64,000 nt of DNA, from positions 927,406 to 991,405 of the forward strand of contig CAJNOI010000003.1 of the NCBI GenBank assembly GCA_905250115.1. The letters are read 5' to 3'. Position numbers and translations under genes: made by a program. The DNA comes from Adineta steineri. Taxonomy: Eukaryota; Rotifera; Eurotatoria; Adinetida; Adinetidae. Under the pieces are notes generated by a model that saw only the letters and a list, made by a program, of their open reading frames with translations, was not told the DNA's origin and searched no databases. Each line of letters opens with the position of its first letter. Positions within the stretch are counted from its first letter, which is position 1. Below are positions 36,320-51,901 of the stretch, one piece after another.

Positions 36320-37200
36320 GAAAAATAATCTTTACTTGTTGAAGATTATCAATAACATTTAATTGAATTTCTTGCATACGTATTGACCAAATTAGATCTC
36401 CGAAATTTATTTACTCATGTACAGAAAATGTTGTTGCTTCTGGATGATAAAGAAGAATTTCATTTACTTGATATAATCGACCACCAATAATAAATAAACA
36501 AAAGATTATAATATACTAAAATATCTTCAACTTATGATATTCATGATCATAACTTCAAGTTTACCTGTGTATAGAGTTGTTCTTCTGTCAGATTATTGCC
36601 CATTGTGTATATCGATCACTTGATCCTTCTGGAATTCGTTCATATTTAGATCCAACTAAGAATAACAACTGAATATCAAATCGATTTGGACACATAAGGT
36701 CATCCTAAAGAAATATTTGTTTTTTTATAGCATCTTGAAAATATAAAAATTGACCAGATGAATATTGAACTGCTCGATTTTTACCATATCCCACTGAAAT
36801 AAAATGAGAATATATGAATGTTAGAAGTTTTTATCTATTTAAATCAGCAAGTAACATATTCTCATATATATCATAATATAAACTTAATTATTTTCCGATG
36901 GAGTTTATCCTACTTGATATTCGAATATTCTTACCACCACGAGCTTCTTCATGTCCATTAATAACTAATTTATATTCAAAGTCTCATCCTACTACCAAGA
37001 AAATGTTCAAGAATTTCAGATAAAAGAAAGTCACTTGCTGAACTTCCATCATTATAAATAGATAATTCAATATTGTCATGCTCAAAAATTTGTTCCATTA
37101 AACTTCGAAATGTTTCATCTAATCAATGAGCAGCATTACAATAGACTAAAAATTTTTTAGTTTTATTTCTACTAAACATACCACATCAATTGACATTATT
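36320..37200 (-). pseudogene. B3GNTL1-like family 2 glycosyltransferase pseudogene
   Basis: The minus strand encodes broken pieces of a GT-A glycosyltransferase like vertebrate B3GNTL1. They are: FLVYCNAAH then a stop, LDETFRSLMEQIFEHDNIELSIYNDGSS (about 37180-37040, with the donor-nucleotide DxS-type segment), NGHEEARGG near 36950, VGSKYERIPEGSSDRYTQWA then a one-base deletion (about 36670-36600), and GRLYQVNEILLYHPEATTFSVHE then a stop (about 36485-36415). The segment expected between the last two pieces is missing. Stops, frameshifts and the internal deletion show it is dead. It ends beside the inverted-repeat gap, so further 3' sequence may be lost there. Confidence 0.7.
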
Positions 37201-37339
37201 TCTATTTATTTTTTTCTCTAATATCTGTAAAAAAAATGAAACATTTACAAATACATATTAATTCTTTCGTTTCGTCTATTCAAAAAAGAAAACACATCCA
37301 TCGTACATCACAGATAGAGTACAAGAAGAGAAAATATAA

Positions 37340-40179
<2,840 letters not shown>

Positions 40180-40811
40180 AATTCTCCCAGATTTTTATTT
40201 ATGACAAAAAAAATTTTTTTTATTCTTTATACATTGATTTTGATTGCTTTATGTTATGCAATAACGAGATTGTATCATACGTAGAGGGCGTTATATGACA
40301 TAAATTCAATATCTTAATTGAAATAAAAATGACACAAAATATAAACATAATTAGTAAAATGTAGCTATTTAATACATTTTAGAGAAAGTAGATATAATGA
40401 ATAATTTGTATATACTATCGTGCATTATAAGCAAACATTATAAATGTAACTCTTCAATATTATCCGTAGAAGAATATAAATAAAAATCGAAGTTGTTTAA
40501 GATGAACTTTGAGTGATACAATATGAATATCTAAATAGATGTCTCTTTCTATGATTGATAAACATAGAGCATTGCAAGATGCAATAAAATCTAAACAAAT
40601 ATTGATCCCAAAAGGTCAAAATAAAGTATTGTTATGAATGTAAATCAAACAGACTTCTTCTTTATTCATTTAACTAAAGAGAAGCAAGTATATTTTATCT
40701 GACATGAGTGACTATTCAATATATTAATAATATTCATGCATCACACAACTAAAGAAAGATTATGTCTCAATAACAGTAATTACTGATCAGTTTTAAACAG
40801 ACTATCAATTT

Positions 40812-40859
40812 ATCTTGAGGTTGTGGGTATTAGTATACTAGTCACACCACATCCACATT
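40812..40859. repeat. Telomere-like palindromic element 9 at a duplication edge
   Basis: ATCTTGAGGTTGTGGGTATT followed by AGTCACACCACATCCACATT. Homology between the PARG copy 4 upstream flank and its duplicate stops at 40816, at the start of this element. Confidence 0.7.
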
Positions 40860-41077
40860 CCGATGAAATTCGAAATTATTTTTTGTATTATTGTTTTATC
40901 AAAACCTGCACTTCGTTGATGTTGAATTCATTCTGCGTCACATCAGTTTCACAAGTAAAATGCAACACACAAACACATATTCTAGTTTTCTATAGATTAG
41001 ATATTTTGAAAATCACTTTAAAATAGAAAAGCTGAGCAGAGTTTATCGTCTCGATTCAATGTCAGCTTTGTTGTCGA

Positions 41078-43727
41078 TCACCAACCAATCACTAATTCGG
41101 TACTTTTTTTCGAAGTATCAAGTACATGCTGTGTAGCTTCATCGATATTATTATTAGTCAGCGCGAGTTCGGTGAGTGTCTATGAGAAAAAAAGAAAAAG
41201 GAAATGCGAAAGACGAAGAAAGGAGGAAATTCACTGTATTGATTTGTAAAGCATCAGCCAGATGGTGGGCTCCTTCATTTCCTATTTGGCATCCAAAAAG
41301 GCTAAGTTTGCTGAGTGTCTATGTGAGATAGGGAATATGAAAATAACAAAAAGACGAAAAGAGAAAGATGTTCACTTTGTTGACATGTAAAGCATCAGCT
41401 ACATATTGGGCCCCTTCACTTCCGATTTCATTTCCATAGAGGTTGAGATCGATCAGTGTCTGTGTGAAAATGTGAAGAGATAAATGAGAAAGATAAACAA
41501 AGAAAGATGTTTACAGTGTTGTTTCGTAAAGCATCAGCCAGATGTTGAGCTCCTTTGGCTGAGATTTCATTTTGTGAGAGGTCAAGTGTAGTTAAAGTCT
41601 GTGTGAACAGGTGAACATGGAAATAATAAAGATGAGAAAAAAAAACGAAAAGATAAAAAGTGTATACCGTGCTATTTCGTAAAATATCAGCCAGACTTTG
41701 GATGGCTTCATCTCCGAGAAGATCGTATGAGAGATCGAGTTCGATGAGTGTCTACATGAAACAGTGAAGATGAAAATGAGAGGCATGAAGAAAGGACATG
41801 GTTCACTTTATTATTTCGTAAAGCATCAGCCACATGTTGAGCTCCTTTGACTCCGACTCGATTAGCACGAAGATGGAGATTTGTCATTGTCTATATGAAA
41901 ATAGCAACAATGCGAATAAGAATGATAAAGAAGGAGAGAAGTTAACTGTATTATTGCGTAATGCATCAGCCAGCTCCTGAGCTCGTTCTTCGCTTTCGAT
42001 TTCATTTTTCCAGAGATCAAGTTCGATGAGTGTCTGTAAGAGGAAAAAGAAGATAGAAATGCCAGATATGGAGTCAGAAAGAAAGAAGTTTACAGTGTTA
42101 TTTCGTATGATATAAGCTATATCTTCAGTCGATTTATTTCCGATTTCAATTCCGCCGAAGATGAGCTTTTTCAGTGTCTGTATGACGAAATGAACATAGT
42201 AATAGGGAAGATGAGAAGAAGAAGAGACTTACAGTGTTATTTCGCAACGCATTAGTCAGAAGTTGAACACCTTCATCATCAATTTCATTGCTCATGAATC
42301 TGATTTCGTTGAGTGTCTATGGAAAGAAACGAATATTGAAATGCAAATAATGAAGAAAGAAAAAGACTTACTTTACTGTTTCGAAAAGGATCAACCAAAA
42401 GCTGAGCGCCTGCGGTTTCAATTGTATTACTTGAGAGACCAATCGTAGTGAGTGCCTGTGAGAATAAACGAAGGTATAAATTTGAGTGATGAAGAAAGAA
42501 AAGAATTTACGGTGTTATTTCGTAAAATATCAGCCAGATATTGACCCACTTCCTCTCCAATTGCTACACCAGAGAGTTCGAGTTTATTAAGTGTCTGTAT
42601 GATGAAAGAAAGACAGAAATGAAAAAGATGAAAAAAAAAGAAACTCACTGTATTATTTCGTAAAGCGTCAATCAGATGGTGGATGTCTTCATCTTCCACT
42701 GTATTATTACAGAGACTGAGTTCGGTGAGCGTCTGTATGAAAAATTTAAGGTTAGTAATGGATATGAGTGGTATAAACCGAGAAAGATATTCACTGTGTT
42801 GTTTCCTAAAACATCAGCCAGCTGTTTAGCCGCTTCAACCGTCAATGTAATGGCCATCAAGGTAATTGATTTGAGTTTCTGTTCGAAAAAAGTGAAGATA
42901 GGTATGAGAAACATAGAGATAGAAAGATATTTACCTTGTTGTTTCGAAGAGCATCAGCGAAATGTTTACCTGCTTCATCGTCGATGTTACTTGACATGAG
43001 GCTGAGTTCAGTGAGTGTCTGTAAGAAAAGTTACTGTAGAAATGAGAGAGATGAATACAAACAACGCTTGTTCTATGACGAAATGGACAACAGCTCTTGA
43101 ATTGTAGTGATATATCTTGTTCTATCAAGAGGCATGGGATTGGGGCAGCAAAAGTTTGCATATTTGAAAAGAGGAATTCAACGTATGTATGAAGCAGCAC
43201 TTTTCTCCTCACATATCTCAATATCAATAATGACACTATCTGCGAACCAAATATTAGTTTTCATATGATGAACTATCATGGCAAGTATTATTGCATTACT
43301 TAGTAAACGAATGACAAAGAAACACTCCAGGTCCTAATTCACTTCCTACTACGAGACTTAAATCCCTCAAATAGTTGCTTCCAAAGCACTTACAGCATAA
43401 AAATAACAAGATACATCAGAATAGAGATAGCAAGGTAGCAGACCATATATAATTATGTCTAAAACTCTCGACATTAAAAAATTATCCTCTCACCTCGTTA
43501 TTTGATAATTTATCGGCAGCAATAATCATGTCTTGATCAGATAATTCATTCAACATCAATTCCGGCGAGTCACCATTTTCAGAAAAAAGTTTTTCCACAT
43601 CAACTGCAGGATTTTCTGAGTTATCGTTTGATTCTTGTTCTTGCTCTAAAATGAACATATGTTTGAGTACTCCTGTGTGTGAGAGAGAATGACAGAGAGG
43701 AAACAAAGCTAACTGCTTTTCTGTCAA
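41078..43727 (-). CDS. Leucine-rich-repeat protein, one repeat per exon
   Basis: After an acidic N-terminal exon (…VDVEKLFSENGDSPELMLNE…, donor GTGAGA at 43492), fourteen exons follow. Nearly all are 84 nt and each encodes one 28-residue ribonuclease-inhibitor-type LRR of the form TLTELDLxxNEIxxEGAQxLADALRNNT. Introns of about 55-65 bp fall at the same point of every repeat. The chain ends with …DTSKKSTELVIGW and TGA at 41078. A solenoid of 14-15 such repeats would make a curved protein-binding surface, as in NLR C-terminal parts or RNH1; no NACHT or other effector domain is seen. The start is uncertain: ATG at 43727, or at 43658, or an exon beginning at an acceptor near 43648. The first intron is long (about 470 bp). 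Confidence 0.85.
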
Positions 43728-45897
43728 ATATGTATATACGAACGATTATAAATTCAAAAACTTAGAATCTAATTTATCTCCAGTCTTTTTTTTTGACAAA
43801 CCTATGAAAAATTCCGTTAGATCAGTTCTTTCACATCCTCAAGATGAACGGTAAATGATCATTTTGTTGTTCTACTTCAAAGTTGAACCTTATTTTCCCT
43901 ACGTATCTTTGTTTTGTTCCTGAATTTTGAGTATTATTATTTACAGATTTTTACAGAAAGAACTGCCATTCAACTCTATAGTCAACAATTTGCTATTACT
44001 TTCAGATAATACTTTTAATACATGTAATCTCTAAGCAAACCACCACTGGAATGCTTCTTTTCTGATGAAATGTCTGGTCATTCTATATGTGTATATAACT
44101 TTTCCGAAGTTTTCATTCCTGTGACACACTAAAGAATACCTGAAGACATTTTTAGTACCAACAGTTCCAAATTGAGAAAATGATAATTTATATGCTATGA
44201 AATTGATCAGTTAGATGCACGAAACAACGATAAATTAAATCTGAAATGAAAAAAGAATAACAATGAAATCAAAGCAAATATCAAACGATAAAACAATCTA
44301 TCGAACAAAATGAAGATTATACTTCCTTGTCTGATATATAAATTTCTTCAATGAAAAAATATCAAACAATGTCGTATTATTTAAAAAATTCAAAAAGCAG
44401 CTACTTCATCTATAGTTAAATGATTTTATTTGTGACTCTTTGAAATGTAGACTATTGAACATCAGTTAATAAAATAAAATCAAACCTTTATAGCATCACA
44501 TACATACTTTTTCTCTCAAGAGAAGACTATAAATATAACGATCTGTTTCTTTTTTACTGGAACGGCGAGGCTTCTACATCATTATAAGTCGATCGCGAGC
44601 ATATTGAAGAAAGACGTCGTCATTATTTTGCCCTATTTCTTTGGAGAAATAAATCAAAAACATTTATTCGTATTACTAGTTGTTTTTAAGTAGGTCGAAT
44701 TTGAATAATTCGAATGCGTGTCGAAAGTAAATATACCTGTGCGTTGCTGTCGGCTTATCGTTTGCCTTCTAGGTAGTGTTTTGTTTTTTGAATGGCTCGA
44801 TCGTAATTACCAGGCTTCTGTTTATGTCAATACTTATATGAATAACTTGAAAGGAAAGTAAAAGTGTATCTTTATGTCAAAATAAAAGAGAATGCAGCTT
44901 TTTCATTTTATTTACTTATAATTTATTATATTGTGGTAGAATTTTCGACCTTTTCTTAGTGTTTAATACGGTCATCATCAGTATAATAGTAAGACAAAGA
45001 AATATAAATATAACTAGCACTCGGTATCTGTTGTAATTTATAACAGAATAAAATAAAATATTAGATTAATAATGTAACATTGTAATCCGATGCATAACAT
45101 CAAAATCAATATATAAAATACTCAAGTTTGAATAACTGCCTGTTCATATGTCAATATTTATATCAATAATTTGAAAGTAGAGCAAAACGAAAATATATTT
45201 TTACTTCTCTTTATGTATAATATGCGCGAATGTTTTCGTCACTAAATTTTTTTCTTCAAAGGTAAACGATAACTATCGATCGGCATTAGTTTTGATTGAC
45301 AGCTCATTATCGATAATATATCGAATCATTCAAGCGTGGAAAGTTGGAAAAAACCAACATAAGACTACAGAAAGTAATCAATATGTTTTGATGAGAACGT
45401 AGCAGACATTAAAGTAAATATCAACAAGGAAATGTTTATGTTAAAAATTAAAAAATTATTTTTATTAGTATAAACACTCGATTTAAATATTTATTGGTGA
45501 AAATCGATTATTAAAATTAGTAACGAGTTTTTTATCAAATTTAAGACATGAAGAATAAACAGACACTACAGAATGTATTGGATCAAACAGATTGTTAGGT
45601 TATTCAACTCTTGAATCTCTCACATTATCTAAACGTATAATTAACAAAAGATGGACATACGCCATGTCCTTTTAATATAAAAAATGGACAAATTGATCAC
45701 AAAAGCCAAGAATAATAATAGGATTGTTATTTTTTCCTATTTATAATAATAGGAAAATAAAGAGATAACTGCTGTAAATAATATATTTATTTAATTATTT
45801 TGAACAGAAATAATAATAAAAAAAGGAAGAGAGGTTCAAGCTTTCGCATCCTTATCTGAACCAATTCAGTTAGATCTCAATCATACGATGAGTGAAA
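43728..45897. other. Non-coding stretch with a diverged direct repeat
   Basis: No gene is recognised. A segment at about 44818-44890 (GTCAATACTTATATGAATAA…) recurs in diverged form at about 45140-45230 (GTCAATATTTATATCAATAA…), an imperfect direct repeat with a period of about 325 bp. Confidence 0.4.
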
Positions 45898-46641
45898 AAG
45901 AATGTATTTCATCAGAATTAAAATTTTAAATCAAAATTATATAGTACTATTAATAGTGACAGACGTTGTTGTTTTATTAGAATTTTTCTTTGGAGTAACT
46001 AGTGAAGCATTCATAATTCTCCCAGGTTCTTATTCTTTATACATTGATTTTGATTGCTTTATGCTATGTAATAACGAGATTTTATCATACGCAGAGGGCG
46101 TTATATGACATAAATTCAATATCTTAATTGAAATAAAAATGACACAAAATATAAACATAATTAGTAAAATGTAGCTATTTAATACATTTTAGAGAAAGTA
46201 GATATAATGAATAATTTGTATATACTATCATGGATTATTAACAAACATTTGTTACTAAAAAATATCAAACAATAAATGTAACTTTGAATATTATCTGTAG
46301 AAAAATAAAAATCGAAGTTGTTTAAGATGAACTTTGAGTGATACAATATGAATATCTAAATAGATGTCTCTTTCTATGATTGATGAACATGGGACATTGC
46401 AAGATGCAATAAAATCTAAGCAAATATTGATACCAAAAGGTCAAAATAAAGTATTGTTATGAATGTAAATCAAACAGACTTCTTCTTTATTCATTTAACT
46501 AAAGAGAAGCAAGTATATTTTATCTAACATGAGTGACTATTCAATATATTAATAATATTCACGCATCACACAACTACAGAAAGATTATGTTTAAATAACA
46601 GTAATTATTGATCAATTTTAAGCAGACTATCTATTTATCTT
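45898..46641 (-). pseudogene. Truncated duplicate of the PARG copy 4 5' end
   Basis: This segment matches 40030-40816 with scattered substitutions and small indels, in the same orientation. It includes the counterpart of exon 1 (MNASLVTPKKNSNKTTTSV, start about 46011, minus strand) and roughly 600 bp of upstream flank. None of the later PARG exons is present to the left, so it cannot encode an enzyme. It is a partial segmental duplication about 5.85 kb from its source. A duplicated promoter is possible but not shown. Confidence 0.88.
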
Positions 46642-49600
46642 AATTTAAGAGTCTATTTTGACTACTTCAGAAACTAGTGCCGGTTGATAGTTCATAGATA
46701 TCACATATAAAAAATGTATTAGCATCGAGATATAATATTCGATCGATTATTACAGACAGAAGAAACATGTGCTTCATAAAATATTGATTATTGTATAATA
46801 ATATGAGAATGGAAAAAGTTAATATTGAGCGAACACTATCATTATTTAGTCTATCTAACAGTAGTGTAGTATCATAATCGGAGAAAATTAACTTATCATA
46901 GATGTTATTTATTCTCATCATTATTTTTTCTTTTTCTAGAATGCATTAGAATCACTGTATGTTATAAATGTTCTTTTCTCTTTAGCTCAATTCGAATACT
47001 GAACTATTATATAAAAAAAACTTTGTTGTTATACAATCGAAATAACATTGCTTATCAATGCTGTTCTTTTGTGTTCACAACTAGAGTACGTAGTTTTAAC
47101 ATGTGTTCTTTATATATGAAATATGATGAATGCAAATAAAAAAGAGAAACCATGAAACTTAATCCTTCTTTTGTCAATGTGTCTAACTTTAGTGTTACCA
47201 GCAGAAGTCATTTTTAAGACATATATTTAAAATTTTTGAAAATATACTAGAAATAATTTGTTACTTCTTGGTTGTTCGACGCAACTAATATTTCTTACGT
47301 ATTGATGTGTTTTTGAATCTAAAAAGAAATTTTATTTCTGTTTGTTTATACTAGTAGAAGGCTTCAGTACCATACTATGTCTACAGTATACAATGAAAAT
47401 ATAATAAGAAAGAAGAACACATCTTGAATTCATATTATAATAATTCATTCGCTATAGTAACTGAATACTGTCAATCTGTTAAAAAGCATTGTTTAGATGG
47501 TTTCGAGATATCGAGTTAGGTTAGTAGACGATTTCTTTGATTGTAGATTAAAATCATGGCTTTTCTTTCTTTCTTATTTTATATGTATCAAGCAATGAGT
47601 TCGTAATATCACGTCGAAAGCCTATTAGATGATGAAAAAGGAGATTGAGCTTTTCTATATTCAATTGATAACAATTTCTCTGATACCTCTTCGTGTATTT
47701 CTCACTTATATATTCAAATGCCTTCTCATACAATTTAAATGAAACCGTACCTAAGTGTTATAAAAATGATTTCAAATCGGAATGAATTGAGCTGGAAAAA
47801 AAGTTATAACAAAGGAGTTGAACTGGATTGAATTGAGTTAAAAACAAGTCTTTTGCCTCGACATGGCTGATTTAGTATTCATTTCAGTAAATATATACAT
47901 ACATCTATATATTTATAGCTCTGTAGCAATCTCTAAATCTTATCACTATTTTCTTCTCTTATATGTGCTTGTTACGTTTATAAACTGTATCTACTATGTC
48001 TTTTCATATGCCGATGTGTAAATCGATCTATGCGAATTACAAGTGTAATAGACAAGTAATTTAATACTATGAAAGAGATACATATCATTGTAGTTGATCT
48101 TATTCATTAACTAAGATAAAGAAAGAAAGAAAAAAGATTTTTAATAGGATTAAAATAAAATGAAGAAGACTTGAATCATAGATGTAATGTATATTCATTT
48201 GTTTATGCACTGTACTAGGTCAACATTTTACAGTATTTATTTTGTCTATTCTGTACCCTTTAGCAAAAACAAATTCTTCAAATAATACTATTGAGTGTTC
48301 ATTCACCTCTAAACTATACTCATTCATATCCTCAAAGAGAGCACATTTTATTAAAAGATCAATGTAAGAATGAAGGTATCGTTTATCTTTTTTCTGAATA
48401 CCTTACGACGACATATAACTTCATAAAAATAATTAAGCTTACTACGATACGAACGAGAATAAGTATTTATGTATGATTGAATAATAGAATTAAATTATTC
48501 AGTTGTAATGAGGTATTTTTATTCATGTATATTGAAAAGATGTCTGAAGTATATACTTTAAAAAGAAATTTCATCATCTCCTTCATAGGAAAGAAATTTT
48601 TTTCTTTAAAAAGCTACATAAAATAAAATGTGTCGTTCATTACTGTCACTATTTTCAATAAAAACATGTTGCCCAGTTTTAACATATAATTGACATGAAA
48701 GTAATGTTAGTATAAATTATTTGTATTTATTTTTGATTATATACATTTACCAACTCATACTGATTTTTCTATGAAACAAGATATTCTTCTGTAAAGGTCT
48801 TCAAAATCCAGTCATTTACAGAGAAGAATAATAAATATTGGTTAATGAAACACCTATATGTTAATCAAGTACATGTCTTTTTTTTGTAGATTTTCTGTCT
48901 ATATACATCTTGTATATAATATAGAAAAAATCATTGTCGACGCTATTTTACATGGAAGAACAATATAGTACCGAATGACTCAACCTATCGGTGAACATTT
49001 GTTTGTCTACGAAGAAATAGGTAAAAAGACTTTATTAAATTCTTATAACATACGGCATTGTCAACAGGAAAAGAAAAAACGTAACAGAACATTTTATTAC
49101 TTTTTTAAATTCTCGGTTAGAAATAGTTCTTTCTCTAAATCGGTAAGAACATAATTATATAGAAATCATTTATTGATAGAAGTTCTTTCGAAATATAATT
49201 ATTTGATATTTTAATAGACTTGTCAAAAATTGTAGTTGCATCGCCAAGATATTGATTTGATAATACCTGAATATACATACTATAGTTTGAAAGTCATTTG
49301 AACAAAAATCGCATCATATTTTAATACTCTTAGAAGAATTCTGTGTACTGAAGTTTTCGAAAGGCTTCCTTCAATTTATTTTCTTTTTCTTATTCAAATT
49401 CTACATTTAACAAAAATTGTCACATGCTGTTTTCTATAAACAATTTATTCATCGACAAATGGTAAAATACATGCAATTAGTTTCAAACATAGAATTAAGA
49501 ATATTTTGATCTGCATAAATTTGAATAAATTGTGCAAATAAAGGTTTTTATTTAAACATAAGTAAATATTCTATATTAGAAAAGTGAAAAAAGAATACTT

Positions 49601-50307
49601 AGGTTATATTATACGTATATTAATCTTCATCATTCTTTATTTTATCAGTATAAATTTTATTTATTGATACGGAATAGTAGTAAATTTTTTGATATTGTAA
49701 GACGTTTTTATTAGTTTACCATTGTTTTTCTTTTCTATAAATCATGCAGTAACGAACTAAAGTGAGTTCAAATCGTTGCATGAATCATCTTCTCGTTTAT
49801 AAAATTTTGCCGATGGCGATGAAAAAAATTTGAATAGGAAGAACAGAAAAATGTGTGAAAGCGTAGCATATACGCAATTTTTTTTATTTCTATGGTTAGT
49901 GAGCAGCTGCCAATTTAAAGAGTAACATTATGATGTGTCATTAGAAGGATTTTCTTTCATTTCATAATATTTTACATATCATTAAGTATCATTTTACTAT
50001 ATGATCGTTAGCTATTGTTTTCAAAGTCATATAGACTATGAAAGCAAAATTCAAACATGTATTCTGTTCATTAATTTCAGTTGAAATTGAATTTGTATAT
50101 ATATACATATTAACAGATATATTTTTCGTAAGTATTTACCTACAACTTATTTCTTTTTTGTACGAACTAATGCATATTGTATTTTGAACGAAAGTTTTAT
50201 TATTTTTTATTTTATTGTTGTAGAAAATAGCACAAGATTGAAGCTGTTATATTATATAATAGAACAAAATCAATTAGGATCAATTTTCAAGTGTAGAACT
50301 AATTATC
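46642..50307. other. Long non-coding stretch
   Basis: About 3.7 kb with no exon I can support on either strand. The few open frames (for example minus strand 46667-46921) are short, AT-driven and lack a family signature. It lies upstream of the galactosyltransferase gene. Confidence 0.45.
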
Positions 50308-51374
50308 ATGCAGCGTAAACCTATATCTTACTGCTTGTATCTCTTTACGAGTAGTAAATATCGCTTTTTAGTTATAATTATTATTTTTATATGCATTATT
50401 CTGCGTATGATTTATACGAACCACACATCAAATTATCAAAATATACTGAATTTAAGTGATACAATTTCCTATGAAAAATCATCTAATTTATTAATTCAAC
50501 AAAAAATCCTTGTGCCTGTACATATTTCTCGATTATATGATTATCAAGTAGTATGCACTGGTAAAGATGGTATTATTAATCGAAATGATTTAATTAGTCA
50601 GTTATCAAAGACATGTCAAATAAAAGTTAATGGAACTTTAAATATGAATCTTAATCCACCTGATGATTTTCAAATACGTTCATCCTCGTCATTGAAATAT
50701 GTTAAATTGTGGCAAGTAACAAATGTATGTACATTATTTCAAAATGAAACAATTGCAATTATTATTCCCTATCGTGATCGAGAGAAAAATTTACAAAATT
50801 TATTATATAATTTAATACCTCTTTTACAACGACAATCTATTTTGAATTATAAAATATTTATTAGTGAACAACAAACACTAGGTGCATTTAATAAAGGTCG
50901 ATTAAATAATATTGCATTTCATTATATTATGAAAACATATAAACCAACATGTGTTATTTTTCATGGTATAAATATTGTTTTTAATTTTAGAATAAATTAT
51001 ATTTGTTATTCATTCTATAGATGCTGATCTTATTCCTGAAAATGAACAGAATTTATATACATGTATAACATCAACTGATCATCCTATTCATATGTCAGCA
51101 AATGTACGTTCTCATATCAATGGTTCATATACAACAATCTATTCATTTCTTGTCGGTGGTGTATTAGCAATTCGACCAAAAAGTTTTTCTGTATTAAATG
51201 GTTATTCTAATAATTATTTTAATTGGGGTGGAGAAGATGATGATATGGGTTTACGACTCTTATCAAAAGATATTTGTATACAACGGCCAACAAGTGGTTA
51301 TTATTATGCTGCGACACATTCAGGTCAAACACGAAATGAAAAACGATTTAAACTTTTATTTGATGCAGTTTTAA
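50308..51374 (+). CDS. Beta-1,4-galactosyltransferase family protein, 3' end in gap
   Basis: Exon 1 (50308-50965) and exon 2 (51021 to the gap) join across a 55-bp GTATAA…TATAG intron. The protein is a type II membrane enzyme: a short cytosolic tail, membrane anchor at about residues 17-37, a stem, then the catalytic domain. Family motifs in order are AIIIPYRDREKNLQNLL, QRQSILNYKIFISEQ, FNKGRLNN, the metal-binding DAD of DADLIPEN (formed across the splice), and FNWGGEDDDMGLRL, which contains the catalytic/acceptor-site GGEDDD. It should transfer galactose (or a related sugar) from a UDP-sugar in the Golgi. About 340 residues are visible; the C-terminus is lost in the N run from 51375. Confidence 0.9.
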
Positions 51375-51651
51375 NNNNNNNNNNNNNNNNNNNNNNNNNN
51401 NNNNNNNNNNNNNNNNNNNNNNNNNNNNNNNNNNNNNNNNNNNNNNNNNNNNNNNNNNNNNNNNNNNNNNNNNNNNNNNNNNNNNNNNNNNNNNNNNNNN
51501 NNNNNNNNNNNNNNNNNNNNNNNNNNNNNNNNNNNNNNNNNNNNNNNNNNNNNNNNNNNNNNNNNNNNNNNNNNNNNNNNNNNNNNNNNNNNNNNNNNNN
51601 NNNNNNNNNNNNNNNNNNNNNNNNNNNNNNNNNNNNNNNNNNNNNNNNNNN
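51375..51651. other. Assembly gap, 277 N
   Basis: A sized N run between two convergent genes. It adjoins a GTTGTT-type low-complexity coding repeat, which probably defeated assembly. The stop codons of both the galactosyltransferase (+) and the EGF/Thr-rich gene (-) must lie here. Confidence 0.99.
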
Positions 51652-51901
51652 GTAGTTGTGTCTGTAGTGGTGGTTGTTGTAGTTGTGTCTGTAGTGGTAA
51701 TTGTTGTCGTACTTGTGGTGGTGGTTGTTGTAGTTGTTGTTTTACTCATTGATGTTGTACTTGTCTTAGTTGTTGAGGTGGTCTTTTCTGTAGTGTTGGT
51801 TGTAGTTGTTGTTCTTTTTGTCGTTGTTGTTGCTCTTTTTGTCGTTGTTGTTGTTTTTTTTGCCGTTGTTGTTGTCGTTGTTGTGGATGACTTTGTCATT
51901 T
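51652..51901. repeat. Thr-codon low-complexity repeat
   Basis: About 240 bp of GTTGTT/GTAGTT/GTGGTT-type triplets; on the minus strand they are ACA/ACC/ACT Thr codons. It is the Thr-rich exon of the EGF gene. The plus strand is open only because the repeat is stop-free in several frames. Confidence 0.85.

Noticed and set aside
46667..46921. Minus-strand 84-residue open frame
   Set aside because: AT-driven composition, no family signature, no splice context that links it to other exons.
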